From Phycisphaerae bacterium (GTDB taxonomy: Bacteria > Planctomycetota > Phycisphaerae > Phycisphaerales > Phycisphaeraceae), in contig JAUHYI010000002.1 of NCBI GenBank assembly GCA_030426385.1, positions 1 through 64,000 of the forward strand: a DNA stretch of 64,000 nucleotides. Reading direction: 5' to 3'. Each line of letters opens with the position of its first letter. The stretch's first letter is position 1. Below are positions 37,612 through 45,927 of the stretch, one piece after another. The position numbers were made by a program, and so were the translations under genes. Below the pieces are notes generated by a model. That model worked only from the letters and a program-made list of their open reading frames with translations. It did not search any database and had not been told where the DNA came from.

Positions 37612-37936
37612 AAAATTTATGTTGAATTTGCTGACGATCACGCGATCGGGATTGGCAGAAACCAATGCATTTCCTGAGGCGGGGCCACTTCCAACAAACA
37701 GGCGACTCCGCGTCAGTGACCCGCAACTAAGAATTGTGGAATGAAACGCACGCTGAAAGCTCCGCTGGCCCTGTCGGCGAGAGAGACGATTGGCTACATG
37801 GGTTGGGCTGATTTCGGGATTGTCTGGGGTTGCTTTCGAAACCGCAGAGACGCTTGAAATTCACCCAATCCCCCGCGATAAACCGCATATCTCGCGGGGG
37901 GCGTCTCGACACGCGAACGTGTACCAATTTCAAAAG

Positions 37937-38026
37937 CGGAGAGGGAGGGATTCGAACCCTCGGTAGGCGTATAACACCTACGACGCTTTAGCAAAGCGTT
38001 GCCTTCAGCCACTCGGCCACCTCTCC
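37937..38026 (-). tRNA. tRNA-Ser(GCU)
   Basis: 90 nt on the minus strand. The acceptor stem GGAGAGG pairs with CCTCTCC. The D-arm has GGCCGAGTGG. The anticodon loop TTGCTAA gives GCT, and a long variable arm (class II) is present. The T-arm is GGTTCGAATCC-like with a G discriminator; CCA is not encoded. It reads AGC/AGU serine codons. Confidence 0.95.
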
Positions 38027-38278
38027 GGTAGGCGGGTATTGCCTGAGCGACGAGCATTCTAACCATATGTGGCGAAGCTTGCATAATCGACCGCAACCCG
38101 CTAAAACTGCGTGCTTCCACGTTGGAGGATTGGACCCCAATTCTACGACAAACTATGGCGGCCCCACGGCAAAAGGGCCAACTACACCGACAACGATACG
38201 CAACACGGGACAATCCCGGTATCACCTCCGGTGTAGACCACCTTTTTTATTCGCATTATTGCAAAGGAGCCACCCACG
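38027..38278. promoter_or_regulatory. upstream region of fae
   Basis: 252 bp between tRNA-Ser and fae. A strong AAGGAG lies 9 nt before the fae ATG. A GGTGTAGACCACC segment followed by six Ts at about 38230-38250 could be a weak attenuator, but the stem is only 4-5 bp. Confidence 0.35.
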
Positions 38279-38782
38279 ATGTCCACCATGCTTATCGGAG
38301 AAGCCCTCGCCGGCGACGGCAACGAAATCGCTCATATTGACCTGCTCATCGGCGACAAGTCCGGCCCCGTCGGCGTCGCGTTCGCCAACGCACTCGCGGC
38401 AGGCCAGACCGCAGGCCACACCAACCTCATGGCCGTGCTCACCCCCAACCTCCTGGTCAAGCCTGCCACCGTGCTGGTCACCAAGGTCACCCAGAAAGGC
38501 CTCAAGCAAGCCGTCCAGATGTTCGGCCCAGCTCAGGCGGCTGTCGCTAAGGCTGTCGCTGACTGCGTCGCAGAAGGCACCATCCCCGAAGACAAATGCG
38601 AAGACCTCGTCATCGTCTGCGGTGTGTTCATCCACCCCGCCGCCGAAGACGACACCAAGATCTACGACTACAACTACGAAGCCACCAAGCTGTCCATCGA
38701 GCGAGCCATGAAGGGCGAGCCTAAAGCCAGCGAAGTGGTCGCCAAGAAGGATTCGAGCAAACACCCATTCAGCCCGAAATAA
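38279..38782 (+). CDS. fae: formaldehyde-activating enzyme
   Basis: 167 residues, the normal length for Fae. The N-terminus (GEALAGDGNEIAHIDLLIGD) contains the conserved active-site His and acidic residues. GHTNLMAVLTPNLLVKPATV and GVFIHPAAEDD are also diagnostic. Fae joins formaldehyde to tetrahydromethanopterin to make methylene-H4MPT, the first step of H4MPT-linked C1 oxidation, known from methylotrophs and several planctomycetes. No other H4MPT gene is in the window. Strong Shine-Dalgarno, compact GC-rich codon use and a good terminator just downstream suggest a well-expressed, single-gene transcript. The C-terminal PKASEVVAKKDSSKHPFSPK tail is charged and likely flexible. Confidence 0.95.
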   Translation: MSTMLIGEALAGDGNEIAHIDLLIGDKSGPVGVAFANALAAGQTAGHTNLMAVLTPNLLVKPATVLVTKVTQKGLKQAVQMFGPAQAAVAKAVADCVAEGTIPEDKCEDLVIVCGVFIHPAAEDDTKIYDYNYEATKLSIERAMKGEPKASEVVAKKDSSKHPFSPK

Positions 38783-38852
38783 CCCCCCCACGTTTCCCCC
38801 GGCGTGCTTGGCGCGTCATGGTGTTTGGGGAGATGTGTGAACAAAAAAAACG

Positions 38853-38889
38853 AACGTCGTCCCACCACCAAATGGGGCGACGTTTTTTT
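38853..38889 (+). terminator. intrinsic terminator after fae
   Basis: An 11-12-bp stem (AACGTCGTCCCA / TGGGGCGACGTT with G-T pairs), an 8-nt loop and seven Ts. An upstream A-run makes it potentially bidirectional. Confidence 0.85.
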
Positions 38890-38979
38890 GTCCACAGATT
38901 TTCACAGATTGAAACAAATTTTAAGACAAGAAAAATCGCACAAGTTCCGGGGGGGGGTAGGGAGGGAGGGAGAAATTTA

Positions 38980-39018
38980 GGCAGTGGTACATTTTGAAAT
39001 GCTTAACGAGCCGCGACC
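38980..39018 (+). repeat. solo arm of the MITE-like element
   Basis: Nearly identical to the left arm at 37353-37392 (AGTGGTACATTTTGAAATGC, then TTAACGAGCCGCGACC). It is flanked on both sides by GAAATTTA (38972-38979 and 39019-39026), which looks like its own target duplication. Confidence 0.65.
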
Positions 39019-39026
39019 GAAATTTA

Positions 39027-39059
39027 TGTTTAGCGGGCGACGCGCAGCGTCCCGTTTTC
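39027..39059 (+). repeat. dispersed hairpin repeat, copy 2
   Basis: TGTTTAGCGGGCGACGCGC followed by AGCGTCCCGTTT; counterpart of the minus-strand copy at 22653-22690. Confidence 0.7.
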
Positions 39060-39144
39060 CCAAACCAATCGCCCCATCAACAATGGGCATCACCGCGCAT
39101 AAAAAACGCTACCGCATCAATAATGAAGGGGTAGCGTGGGGGAG

Positions 39145-39175
39145 ATCAGAAATCAAAAATTAGAAATCTGAAATC
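39145..39175. repeat. ATCAGAAATC-type AT-rich repeat
   Basis: Tandem-like (AGAAATCAAAAAT...) 31-nt stretch just upstream of the 3' end of tRNA-Tyr. It differs at only 2 of 31 positions from 48454-48484, which lies inside the valS reading frame. Confidence 0.75.
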
Positions 39176-39180
39176 AAAAG

Positions 39181-39262
39181 TGGGGGCGCGAGGATTCGAA
39201 CCTCGGGAGACATAGTCAGCAGATTTACAGTCTGCCCCGTTTGGCCGCTTCGGTACACCCCC
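39181..39262 (-). tRNA. tRNA-Tyr(GUA)
   Basis: 82 nt on the minus strand. The acceptor stem GGGGGTG pairs with CGCCCCC, with an A discriminator. The anticodon stem-loop GCAGACTGTAAATCTGC gives GTA. There is a short class II variable arm, and the T-arm is GAGGTTCGAATCCTC. CCA is not encoded. Confidence 0.95.
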
Positions 39263-39329
39263 AAACGGTGTGGCGACACATTCATATCGCGTCCCGTAGG
39301 TTACACGCAATAGCCCCCCCCATCAACCC

Positions 39330-39464
39330 CACCCCCCCACATTTCCCCCGCACGCTTAACACATCCCCCCACCCCCCCCACGTTTCCCCCGCATGCTTAA
39401 CACATCCCCCCCCACGTTTCCCTCGCGCGCTTAACGCATGCGGTCGCCCCACGCTTCCCCTGCC
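39330..39464. repeat. C-rich tandem repeat of about 37-40 nt, 3-4 copies
   Basis: Units of the form CCCCCCACGTTTCCCCCGC followed by ATGCTTAACACAT, with small changes. A related single unit follows the fae stop (38783-38815). It occupies most of the gap between tRNA-Tyr and the HNH gene. Confidence 0.8.
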
Positions 39465-39470
39465 TTACTA

Positions 39471-39510
39471 ACCCCTAGACCCTAGACCCTAGACCCCAGC
39501 CCCTAACCCT
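39471..39510. repeat. CTAGACC-type repeat, copy 1
   Basis: Telomere-like heptamer repeat (CCTAGACCCTAGACC...). Similar tracts occur at 43919-43949, 44138-44150, 45928-45970 and 46013-46060. Confidence 0.75.
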
Positions 39511-39607
39511 TTTTTGACATTCTTATCGGCCTCACGTTTTGAACACAGCCTGCACATCCGCTACGATGCTACGGCCTTGGAATTGCTGACGAATTGAGGA
39601 GTCTCGG

Positions 39608-40237
39608 ATGTTGAATGCCGCCTCAAATCTCAATGCTCATGTCCTGGTGCTTAACCGCCAGTGGATGGCCATCCATGTCACCAATGCCCGCCGAGCGTTT
39701 TCCTTGCTCGTGCGAGACTTGGCAGAGGTCATTCACGTCGGCGACGGGTCATACCTGGGACACGATTTTGAAAGTTGGGCAGAACTTTCCCTCGAACGCG
39801 ATGCCTTCGAAACCCATCCACATGATTGGGTGCGCACCGTGCGCATGGAATTGGCCGTGCCCAAAGTGATCCGCCTGCTCGAATACGATCGCATGCCCAG
39901 GCAGGATGTGAAACTCAACCGCCGAAATATTTTTGCTCGCGATCACAATCAATGCCAATACTGTGGCCAACGTTTTCCCCTGTCCGAGATGAGCATTGAC
40001 CATGTCCATCCGCGCAGCCAGGGTGGCGGCTCGAGTTGGCAAAACCTCGTCGCCGCCTGCACCGGGTGCAACGCTCGCAAAGGTGGCCGAACCCCCCAGC
40101 AAGCCCGCATGCATCTGATCCGTCCGCCGGTCAAACCCAAGCGCAATCCCGTGATCAGCCTCCGCCTGGGCACCGACAAATACGCCTGTTGGCAAGCATT
40201 TCTGGATCACGCATACTGGACGGTGGAGTTGAAGTAA
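39608..40237 (+). CDS. HNH endonuclease
   Basis: 209 residues. The C-terminal half holds an HNH/zinc motif: CQYCGQRF, then SIDHVHPRSQGG, SSWQNLVAACTGCNARKGG, i.e. two CxxC pairs around the His-Asn-His core. The N-terminal half (VLVLNRQWMAIHVTNARRAF) matches the standalone McrA-like HNH proteins found widely in bacteria, whose role is unclear and may concern DNA repair or restriction. The start has TTGAGGAGT upstream. It is followed by an unknown gene on the same strand after 100 bp; no methyltransferase partner is adjacent. Confidence 0.9.
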   Translation: MLNAASNLNAHVLVLNRQWMAIHVTNARRAFSLLVRDLAEVIHVGDGSYLGHDFESWAELSLERDAFETHPHDWVRTVRMELAVPKVIRLLEYDRMPRQDVKLNRRNIFARDHNQCQYCGQRFPLSEMSIDHVHPRSQGGGSSWQNLVAACTGCNARKGGRTPQQARMHLIRPPVKPKRNPVISLRLGTDKYACWQAFLDHAYWTVELK

Positions 40238-40337
40238 AGGCGTAGCAGCGCAACGGCAGGCAAACTTTCTCAACTGTTCTCACATACAAAATTCGACGGC
40301 CGTTGTACACACTCAAACTTCTCCGGACACCCTTTCC

Positions 40338-41012
40338 ATGAGCGACATTGATCTGCCTCCGTCTATTGCTACGCTGCCAGCCGCGCGTAAAGCCGTTCAT
40401 GATTACCTGGGCCACATGAAAACGCACCCATGGGGCGAGGGGATGATGTGGAACCAAACCGTCACTGTGATGGAATTGCTCTGCGAATATGTCGACGAAG
40501 ATCCGCCGAATCTGAAAGCGTGTAGTAGCCGCTTGGCCATTATGGAAAAAGGCGGAGGCGGCAGCAGAATCTATCTGGAAAGTTGTCCAGATGCCAAAAA
40601 ATTTGGCGAATACTGCGAAGCCTTTAGCTGGTTACACCAATGGCAAAAAGGCAGCGTCCGTGATCATCAGCCACTTCCCGCCAGCCAGCGTAAAACAGAT
40701 TGGCTTCGACATGAACGACGTCGGACACAAGCCATCGCGGTACTCGATCGCCCCGCTCCAACTCAACCCGTTGCCCGTTTTTCCAACACACCCGAAGGCT
40801 GGGCACAGATCGAAAAGTCTATGAAGCTACCTCCGGGATCGCTCAGATCACGAGCCCCAAAAAGCAGCAGCGCTTCACGCCAATTTATCGTGGCCAAAAC
40901 GCAACCGGACGGAACCACCAAATATGAAATACGCAAAAAATTCCCTGGTAAAACTATCGCAGTATCCGGACCATGGTGGCGACAATTGTGGTTCAAATTG
41001 ACCGGGCGATAA
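40338..41012 (+). CDS. uncharacterised 224-residue protein
   Basis: I do not recognise this protein. It has no signal peptide or membrane segment. The N-terminal half is helical and compact (PAARKAVHDYLGHMKTHPWG...MMWNQTVTVMELLCEYV). The middle is Pro/Arg-rich and probably disordered (LDRPAPTQPVARFSN). The C-terminus is basic with aromatic residues (KFPGKTIAVSGPWWRQLWFK). Codon use and composition match the neighbours, and the frame is open for its whole length, so it is likely a real gene. No Shine-Dalgarno is evident before the ATG. Tandem orientation after the HNH gene suggests co-transcription. Confidence 0.6.
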   Translation: MSDIDLPPSIATLPAARKAVHDYLGHMKTHPWGEGMMWNQTVTVMELLCEYVDEDPPNLKACSSRLAIMEKGGGGSRIYLESCPDAKKFGEYCEAFSWLHQWQKGSVRDHQPLPASQRKTDWLRHERRRTQAIAVLDRPAPTQPVARFSNTPEGWAQIEKSMKLPPGSLRSRAPKSSSASRQFIVAKTQPDGTTKYEIRKKFPGKTIAVSGPWWRQLWFKLTGR

Positions 41013-41060
41013 AATTTTTCCTAGTGGCATATTTTGGGCCGCACATCGCGAACGGTTGAT

Positions 41061-41074
41061 TTTGTGCGCACAAA
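41061..41074. promoter_or_regulatory. 14-bp perfect palindrome
   Basis: TTTGTGCGCACAAA, self-complementary and operator-like. GCGCACAAACG recurs near 41182. The bound factor, if any, is unknown. Confidence 0.3.
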
Positions 41075-41416
41075 CGCCCACACTGGCGGGCTAAAAACAG
41101 CAGGGATCGCAATTTTTTTTACACGTGCCCGGGCCATGGGTTAGCACGTTTTGACCGTGGCCACGCGGCTATCGGCGCGCGCACAAACGTGAGCGCTGGG
41201 CCAATTATAGAAGCGCGATTGCAAAGCGACAGGCTGGTTCGGCGTGGCGAAGCCTGTGGCGCATGTGATTTCAACTTCGCCCGACGGCTCGGCCTTTTGG
41301 GGCTGTGCGGTGCGGTGACCACGCCCATCAACCAGACGTGTAACCCCAAAATCGAGCCTGCCCATGCTCATGGAATTGTTTGATAGAAGCCACTCGCACT
41401 CGCATCGTGGCAACCT

Positions 41417-41463
41417 CGATAGCCATCGCGCATTCGTTCACGCGCGATGGCTATCGCTTTTTT
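41417..41463 (+). terminator. strong intrinsic terminator
   Basis: A 14-bp perfect stem (CGATAGCCATCGCG / CGCGATGGCTATCG), a 12-nt loop and CTTTTTT. It lies about 400 nt after the nearest rightward gene. Confidence 0.8.
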
Positions 41464-41689
41464 GTGCGCCCTGCAGACCATGTGCGCCGTATGCCATGCG
41501 CACCAAAGATGCTCGATTATTTAATAGCCCGCCGAAAGCGTCGGCCCGGCAGTCGTCAAGGGCGTGTATGGTTTCTAATTACGCGATGGAACAAGCGCAG
41601 GTGCAAGCGATGATTTTTTATATTTCTCAGCGGCGTGCTGCGACTGCTTAACGATATCGCCAGCACTAAGGGCCATGAATGTGCGAAGA

Positions 41690-42418
41690 TTACACGCGTA
41701 TCACTTCGCCCAGCGGCTGGGCCATGCGTTCGAAATCTCGGCCTGGCACGCACAATGTGTCCCACTTCGCGCTGCGTTGACGCATGCACGCGGTGTAGTC
41801 GTCGAGCCGAACCACCCATAACGTGTACCATCGCCCGCCATGCTCGAACAGTTCCTGGTACAGCAAGTCTGTCGGCTCATCCTCGCACCAGAACATGAAC
41901 ACAAATGCCGCATCAAACTCACTGCCAAACAAATCACGCCAAACCGTCAAGCTCGTCACATCGCTACGCGTCACCCAATTCTGCATCGCCCTCACCCCCC
42001 CACCCCTCCCACTTCCTCCGCTTCCTCCACCACGCCCCCCACGTGTTCCCCCGCTTGTCCCGGCACTTTTTCCCGCGCCCTTTGCGTCATCGCTGGCTTT
42101 TGTTCCGCGACGTTTACGACTCACTTTTCGGCCTTTCACATCCACCAACAGATTCTTGCCGCCTACGTTGTAGACCACAAAATCAAACGACTTGAGCCGA
42201 CCCGCTTTGCCGCTTGGCCCGTGGGCTACCGACGTACCCGAATCATCTTGTGCTACATCCGCCCCAGCCACACCAGTCACACCACCCACCTCGGGCACCT
42301 CAGGCATACGGCCCTTAAAAACTGATCGCCGAGCTTCATCCACCGATATCGCGGGTATCCCGCTTTCACGCAGATACGCTTCGAACGCTTGCTCGTAATG
42401 AAATCGCCTTTGTGCCAA
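41690..42418 (-). CDS. HYExAFE-family protein, PD-(D/E)XK-like
   Basis: About 242 residues from the TTG at 42418 (LAQRRFHYEQAFE). The frame stays open to a GTG at 42502, but that upstream part is made of repeats. The HYEQAFE motif near residues 7-13 defines a family restricted largely to planctomycetes. SFDFVVYN...NLLVDVKGRK (D-x-K) resembles the core of PD-(D/E)XK nucleases, so nucleic-acid cleavage is possible but unproven. Between these and the C-terminal domain (RSDVTSLTVWRDLFGSEFDAAF...) lies a Gly/Arg/Ser-rich linker (GTRGGRGGGSGGSGRGGG) encoded by a C-rich low-complexity tract at about 41990-42060. It is isolated between a repeat-rich gap and hisS. Confidence 0.75.
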   Translation of the reverse strand: MAQRRFHYEQAFEAYLRESGIPAISVDEARRSVFKGRMPEVPEVGGVTGVAGADVAQDDSGTSVAHGPSGKAGRLKSFDFVVYNVGGKNLLVDVKGRKVSRKRRGTKASDDAKGAGKSAGTSGGTRGGRGGGSGGSGRGGGVRAMQNWVTRSDVTSLTVWRDLFGSEFDAAFVFMFWCEDEPTDLLYQELFEHGGRWYTLWVVRLDDYTACMRQRSAKWDTLCVPGRDFERMAQPLGEVIRV

Positions 42419-42495
42419 AACATATCCCCGCCCCCCCACTTTTCCCCTGCAATCTTGATGGTGGTTGGTTACGGTTCGCGCAACTCCCTTAGCCC

Positions 42496-42540
42496 GACTC
42501 ACGACTCACGAATCACGACTCACGACTCACGACTCACGAC
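42496..42540. repeat. GACTCAC heptamer tandem repeat
   Basis: About six copies of GACTCAC (one reads GAATCAC) in the gap between the HYExAFE gene and hisS. Confidence 0.85.
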
Positions 42541-42603
42541 ATCATAAACCTGCGCCATACATCTCGCCATGAAAAAATCATCGCCTACCATCACGCGTAA
42601 AAA

Positions 42604-43914
42604 CTACCGCCCGCGCCCGAAGATTTCGCCCAACGGCACATCTTCCTGTTCGCCGTTGGCCAGATTTTTCACACTGGCGATCCCTGCGGCCACGCGATCA
42701 TCCAGAATAATCACTTGCGCCGCACCCGATGCGGTGGCATCTTTCATCAACTTGCCCACGTTGCGCGTGGACTTATAACTGAACCGCACATGCAATCCGG
42801 CACTTCGTAATTTCGTCACCACGCCCGGCATCGCTTCGGCACCGTTGTCCGAGGCGGCGATCACGTAATACGCCGGCTTCGGTGCCACCGCATCATCCGC
42901 AGGCATCAACCCTTTGTCAGACAACACCAGCGAGATCACCACATCGCCCATGCCAAACCCCACCGCGGGCATCGACGGCCCGCCGAACAATTCGATCAGT
43001 TTGTCGTAACGACCACCGCCAGCCACCGCGCGTTCTGCTCCGCTTTTTTCGTGCACCTCAAAAACCATCCCCGTGTAATACGCCAGGCCGCGCACGATAC
43101 CCAGATCGTACTCGCACCACTCACTGATGCCGAACGCATCCAGCGCCGCATCCAATGCCAACAAATCCGCGATCGACTCATCCGATTCCATCGCTAACGC
43201 TTTGCGCAATCCATTCAACCCACCCGCCTCTCGGCCCGCGGAATATTTACTGCGTGATGTCTGCTCGAATCGCTCAACCGCATGGGCATCCAACCCCAAT
43301 TGGCTCGCGCCTTCGACAAACGCTTCGGCAGAAATTTTGTCCCGCCGATCCAACAGATCAAACGCGCTGAGCATCTTGTCCTCAGCCACACCCAACGTCG
43401 TCAGAATATGCCGAACCGTTTCCCGATGACTCAATTTCACCCGCACGTGTTCCGGCGTTAATCCCATCTGTTTGAAAAAATCGATCGCGGTGAACAACAC
43501 CTCCGCGTCGGCCATGGCACCTTCAACCCCGATCAAATCAATATTCCACTGCCAGTGCTCGCGCAGCCGACCGCGTTGGGGTTTCTCTGCCCGGCACAGG
43601 TTCGGCGTGGCAAACCATTTAATCGGACGCGGCAAACTGTTCGCCTTCGCCGCGACCATGCGCGCCAACGTCGGCGTAAACTCCGGCCGAATCGCTAACT
43701 CACGCTCGCCCCGATCTTCAAAATGAAACAGCTCGCTGACGATGCCATCTCCGCTCTTGACCTTGTACAGGTCCAGCGTTTCGTAGATCGGCCCATCCAC
43801 CTGCTCAAAACCATTGCGTGTCGACACCTCTCGCCACGCGTCAGTCAGAAACGACCGCCAGGCCATTTCCTGCGGATAAAAATCTCGAGTACCTTTCGGA
43901 GCTTGTAATTTCAT
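42604..43914 (-). CDS. hisS: histidyl-tRNA synthetase
   Basis: 436 residues, normal length. Class II synthetase: motif 1 region at the N-terminus (APKGTRDFYPQE), motif 2 in LCRAEKPQRGRLREHWQWNI, the histidine-specific LGIVRGLAYYTGMVFEV, motif 3 around AVGFGMGDVVISLVL, and an anticodon-binding domain in the last 100 residues. The motif 2 loop reads AEKPQRGR rather than the common YERPQ form, but the invariant Arg is kept. It attaches histidine to tRNA-His in the cytoplasm. No other synthetase-type neighbour is on its strand. Confidence 0.95.
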   Translation of the reverse strand: MKLQAPKGTRDFYPQEMAWRSFLTDAWREVSTRNGFEQVDGPIYETLDLYKVKSGDGIVSELFHFEDRGERELAIRPEFTPTLARMVAAKANSLPRPIKWFATPNLCRAEKPQRGRLREHWQWNIDLIGVEGAMADAEVLFTAIDFFKQMGLTPEHVRVKLSHRETVRHILTTLGVAEDKMLSAFDLLDRRDKISAEAFVEGASQLGLDAHAVERFEQTSRSKYSAGREAGGLNGLRKALAMESDESIADLLALDAALDAFGISEWCEYDLGIVRGLAYYTGMVFEVHEKSGAERAVAGGGRYDKLIELFGGPSMPAVGFGMGDVVISLVLSDKGLMPADDAVAPKPAYYVIAASDNGAEAMPGVVTKLRSAGLHVRFSYKSTRNVGKLMKDATASGAAQVIILDDRVAAGIASVKNLANGEQEDVPLGEIFGRGR

Positions 43915-43918
43915 AGAT

Positions 43919-44131
43919 AGGGTCTGGGGTTCAGGGGCCAGGGTCTAGTAATACAACATGACAATAATGCAGTATGGCAAAACACCAGTGACCTGCAATT
44001 CCGCCCACGTGCAAACGAACCACCCATGATAATGACAGACCGCTCCCCCCGCGAAAAGAACTTCCCCGCCCTGCCTGACTACACCCCAACCCCCCACCCC
44101 CCCCCACCACCACCACCACCACCGCCCCCTC
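43919..44131. repeat. low-complexity spacer: CTAGACC-type, C-runs and CAC triplets
   Basis: Holds a CTAGACC-type tract (43919-43949) and a C/CAC-rich tract (44085-44131). There is no gene between hisS and the methyltransferase. Confidence 0.6.
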
Positions 44132-44144
44132 CAAACCCCAGACC

Positions 44145-45026
44145 CTAGACCTCTGTCTCTATCTCTGCCTCTGTCTCTGCCGCCTTCTTCTTCACCGCTA
44201 ATACATAGCACACCCACGACGGATCAGGCTCAGCATCTTCGACCACTTTGAATTTGTGGTTCGGCTCGCCATCTTTATCCGTGCCTTCCCACATCACCTG
44301 CACGTCATCGAAACCGGCTTCAACCAACAATTCGCAAATCTCCGGCAACGACCACATGCGCCATTCATACGTAAACGCAGGGCTCAGCTTTGATCCATCC
44401 TTGAATCGGAAATGGATATGAAACCGCGCGTCATGCGTGATCGGATTAAATTTTTCCTGCTCCCACACATATTTCACGCCTTTGTGGCCATCGACTTTGC
44501 GTACGTCTTCGTGTCCATGCAAATGCATTTCCGACCCGCCCAACATGTCCAGCAAAAACAATCCCTCATCTTGCAGGTTCGCCCACGCGGCTTCGAAATA
44601 GGTCCGCAATGCGTCGCGTGTCGTGAAACAAAAATAACTGAAATTCTCAGCCGCGATCACATCCGCTTTGCAGTTGCCATCGTCTTCAGCCTCGTCGGTG
44701 ATTTCTAACACATCACCCTTGACCAACGTGATCCGCTCACGCTGTTCGTCTTTCAATTTCCCCTGGTTGTGTTTGATGCCCCACGCCAACGGCTCTGGGT
44801 CCAGATCAACTCCGATGGCAATTTTATCCTTGGCTCGCTTCACCCACTCACAGCAAATCGCGTGCGTCCCGCAAAAATCCTCACGCATCACGATCGCTTT
44901 ACGACCGAACAACCGCTTGAATTGCTTATCAATAAACCACGCCTCGTGATCCGGCATCTGCACTGATGCCTGATACAACACGTACTTATCCGCTTCGGCC
45001 GACATTTTTTTCTTGCGCTTGCTCAT
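44145..45026 (-). CDS. class I SAM-dependent methyltransferase
   Basis: 293 residues from the ATG at 45026. The SAM-binding signatures are ICCEWVKRAKDKIAIGVDLD and, further on, KGDVLEI with DVIAAENFSYFCF; LLDMLGGSEMHLHGHEDV follows. A C-terminal beta-rich region (SLPEICELLVEAGFDDVQVMWEG) is typical of small-molecule methyltransferases. The substrate is unknown. The last dozen residues (AAETEAEIETEV) are encoded by TCTGTCTC-like simple repeats that merge with the intergenic repeat tract, so the reading frame seems to have extended into repeat DNA. It is transcribed towards hisS. Confidence 0.82.
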   Translation of the reverse strand: MSKRKKKMSAEADKYVLYQASVQMPDHEAWFIDKQFKRLFGRKAIVMREDFCGTHAICCEWVKRAKDKIAIGVDLDPEPLAWGIKHNQGKLKDEQRERITLVKGDVLEITDEAEDDGNCKADVIAAENFSYFCFTTRDALRTYFEAAWANLQDEGLFLLDMLGGSEMHLHGHEDVRKVDGHKGVKYVWEQEKFNPITHDARFHIHFRFKDGSKLSPAFTYEWRMWSLPEICELLVEAGFDDVQVMWEGTDKDGEPNHKFKVVEDAEPDPSWVCYVLAVKKKAAETEAEIETEV

Positions 45027-45060
45027 AGGTCGCACAGATTAGCAGATTCTCAGATTTTTT

Positions 45061-45265
45061 AGCCACGGATAAACACGAATAAACGCAGATCAAACAAAAA
45101 AATTCAGCCGCCGATAACCTGCATCTATCCAATCCGTCCCGAATCCCTCCCCAATCTTTCCAATCCTTCCTATGGTTTCACTTCAGAATCACCAGCAATC
45201 CGCACGCCCCCCCCACCCGCCGGCCATCTGCACCCACCCGCGCTTATCTGCGTTTATCTGCGGCT
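45061..45265. repeat. inverted pair of GATAAACGCAGAT repeats
   Basis: The left arm at 45061-45090 (AGCCACGGATAAACACGAAT...) and the right arm at 45240-45265 (reverse complement AGCCGCAGATAAACGCAGAT...) face each other across about 150 bp, in the divergent gap between the methyltransferase gene and rsmD. Confidence 0.75.
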
Positions 45266-45298
45266 AATAAAATCCCAACATTTTGCTATCCTGATCCC

Positions 45299-45922
45299 AT
45301 GCGCATCATTGCCGGCCTACATCGTACCCGTGCCATCCTTGGACCCGATGGCGAACAGACCACCCGACCTGTCACCGATCGCGTCAAACAATCCCTGTTT
45401 GACCGCCTCTGGTCGCTCGGCGTGTTCGAAAATCAACCTCTGCAAATTCTCGACCTGTTCGCAGGCACAGGCAGCCTGGGATTGGAAGCCCTCTCCCGCG
45501 CCCTGGATAACCCCGACACAACCGACCCGGCCAACCCCCTAGGCGCCCCGCATTGCACATTCGTCGAACGCGATCGATCCGCCCGCCAACGCCTGGATCA
45601 AAACCTCGCCACCCTGAACATGGCCGAATACGCCACCGTCCTGGGCAGTGATGCCTTGTCCGGATCATTGGTCACACTGTTGCGGGCACCGATCCATTTG
45701 ATCACGCTCGACCCGCCCTATCGCATGGTCGAAAACCCCAAAACCGCCGCTCGCGTGGGCGAACTGCTCGACAGCCTCCATGCCGTGGCCGTCCCCGAAA
45801 CCATCGCCATGCTCCGGGCTCCTTCGGAATCCGAACCGCCGGCCGTGTCCCCCGAATACTGGACGGCCCCCGATTCCCACCGCTATGGCGGCATGACCCT
45901 GCATTTTTACTTCAGGGCCTAG
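45299..45922 (+). CDS. rsmD: 16S rRNA (guanine966-N2)-methyltransferase
   Basis: 207 residues. The start MRIIAGLHRTRAI and the following RPVTDRVKQSLFDRL are diagnostic of RsmD. The SAM motif is LDLFAGTGSLGLEALSR, and the catalytic DPPY motif is LITLDPPYRM. It methylates G966 of 16S rRNA during 30S assembly. A short insert (DNPDTTDPANPLGAPH) lengthens the loop before the acidic strand FVERD, and the C-terminus is somewhat shorter and more divergent than in E. coli. First gene of a rightward housekeeping set, followed by ffh after a repeat-filled gap. Confidence 0.92.
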   Translation: MRIIAGLHRTRAILGPDGEQTTRPVTDRVKQSLFDRLWSLGVFENQPLQILDLFAGTGSLGLEALSRALDNPDTTDPANPLGAPHCTFVERDRSARQRLDQNLATLNMAEYATVLGSDALSGSLVTLLRAPIHLITLDPPYRMVENPKTAARVGELLDSLHAVAVPETIAMLRAPSESEPPAVSPEYWTAPDSHRYGGMTLHFYFRA

Positions 45923-45927
45923 AATTC

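Larger units (their letters stand above)
41013..41689. other. 680-bp gap with a palindrome and a strong hairpin
   Basis: No gene recognised. It contains the palindrome at 41061-41074 and an excellent terminator-like hairpin at 41417-41463. It also has a weak resemblance to the MITE arm (AGTGGCATATTTTG) near 41024. The roughly 340 nt before the hairpin could encode a small RNA or simply be 3' untranslated sequence. Confidence 0.5.

Noticed and set aside
39330-39464. C-rich tandem repeat considered as a CRISPR array
   Set aside because: Units are contiguous, low-complexity and have no unique spacers.
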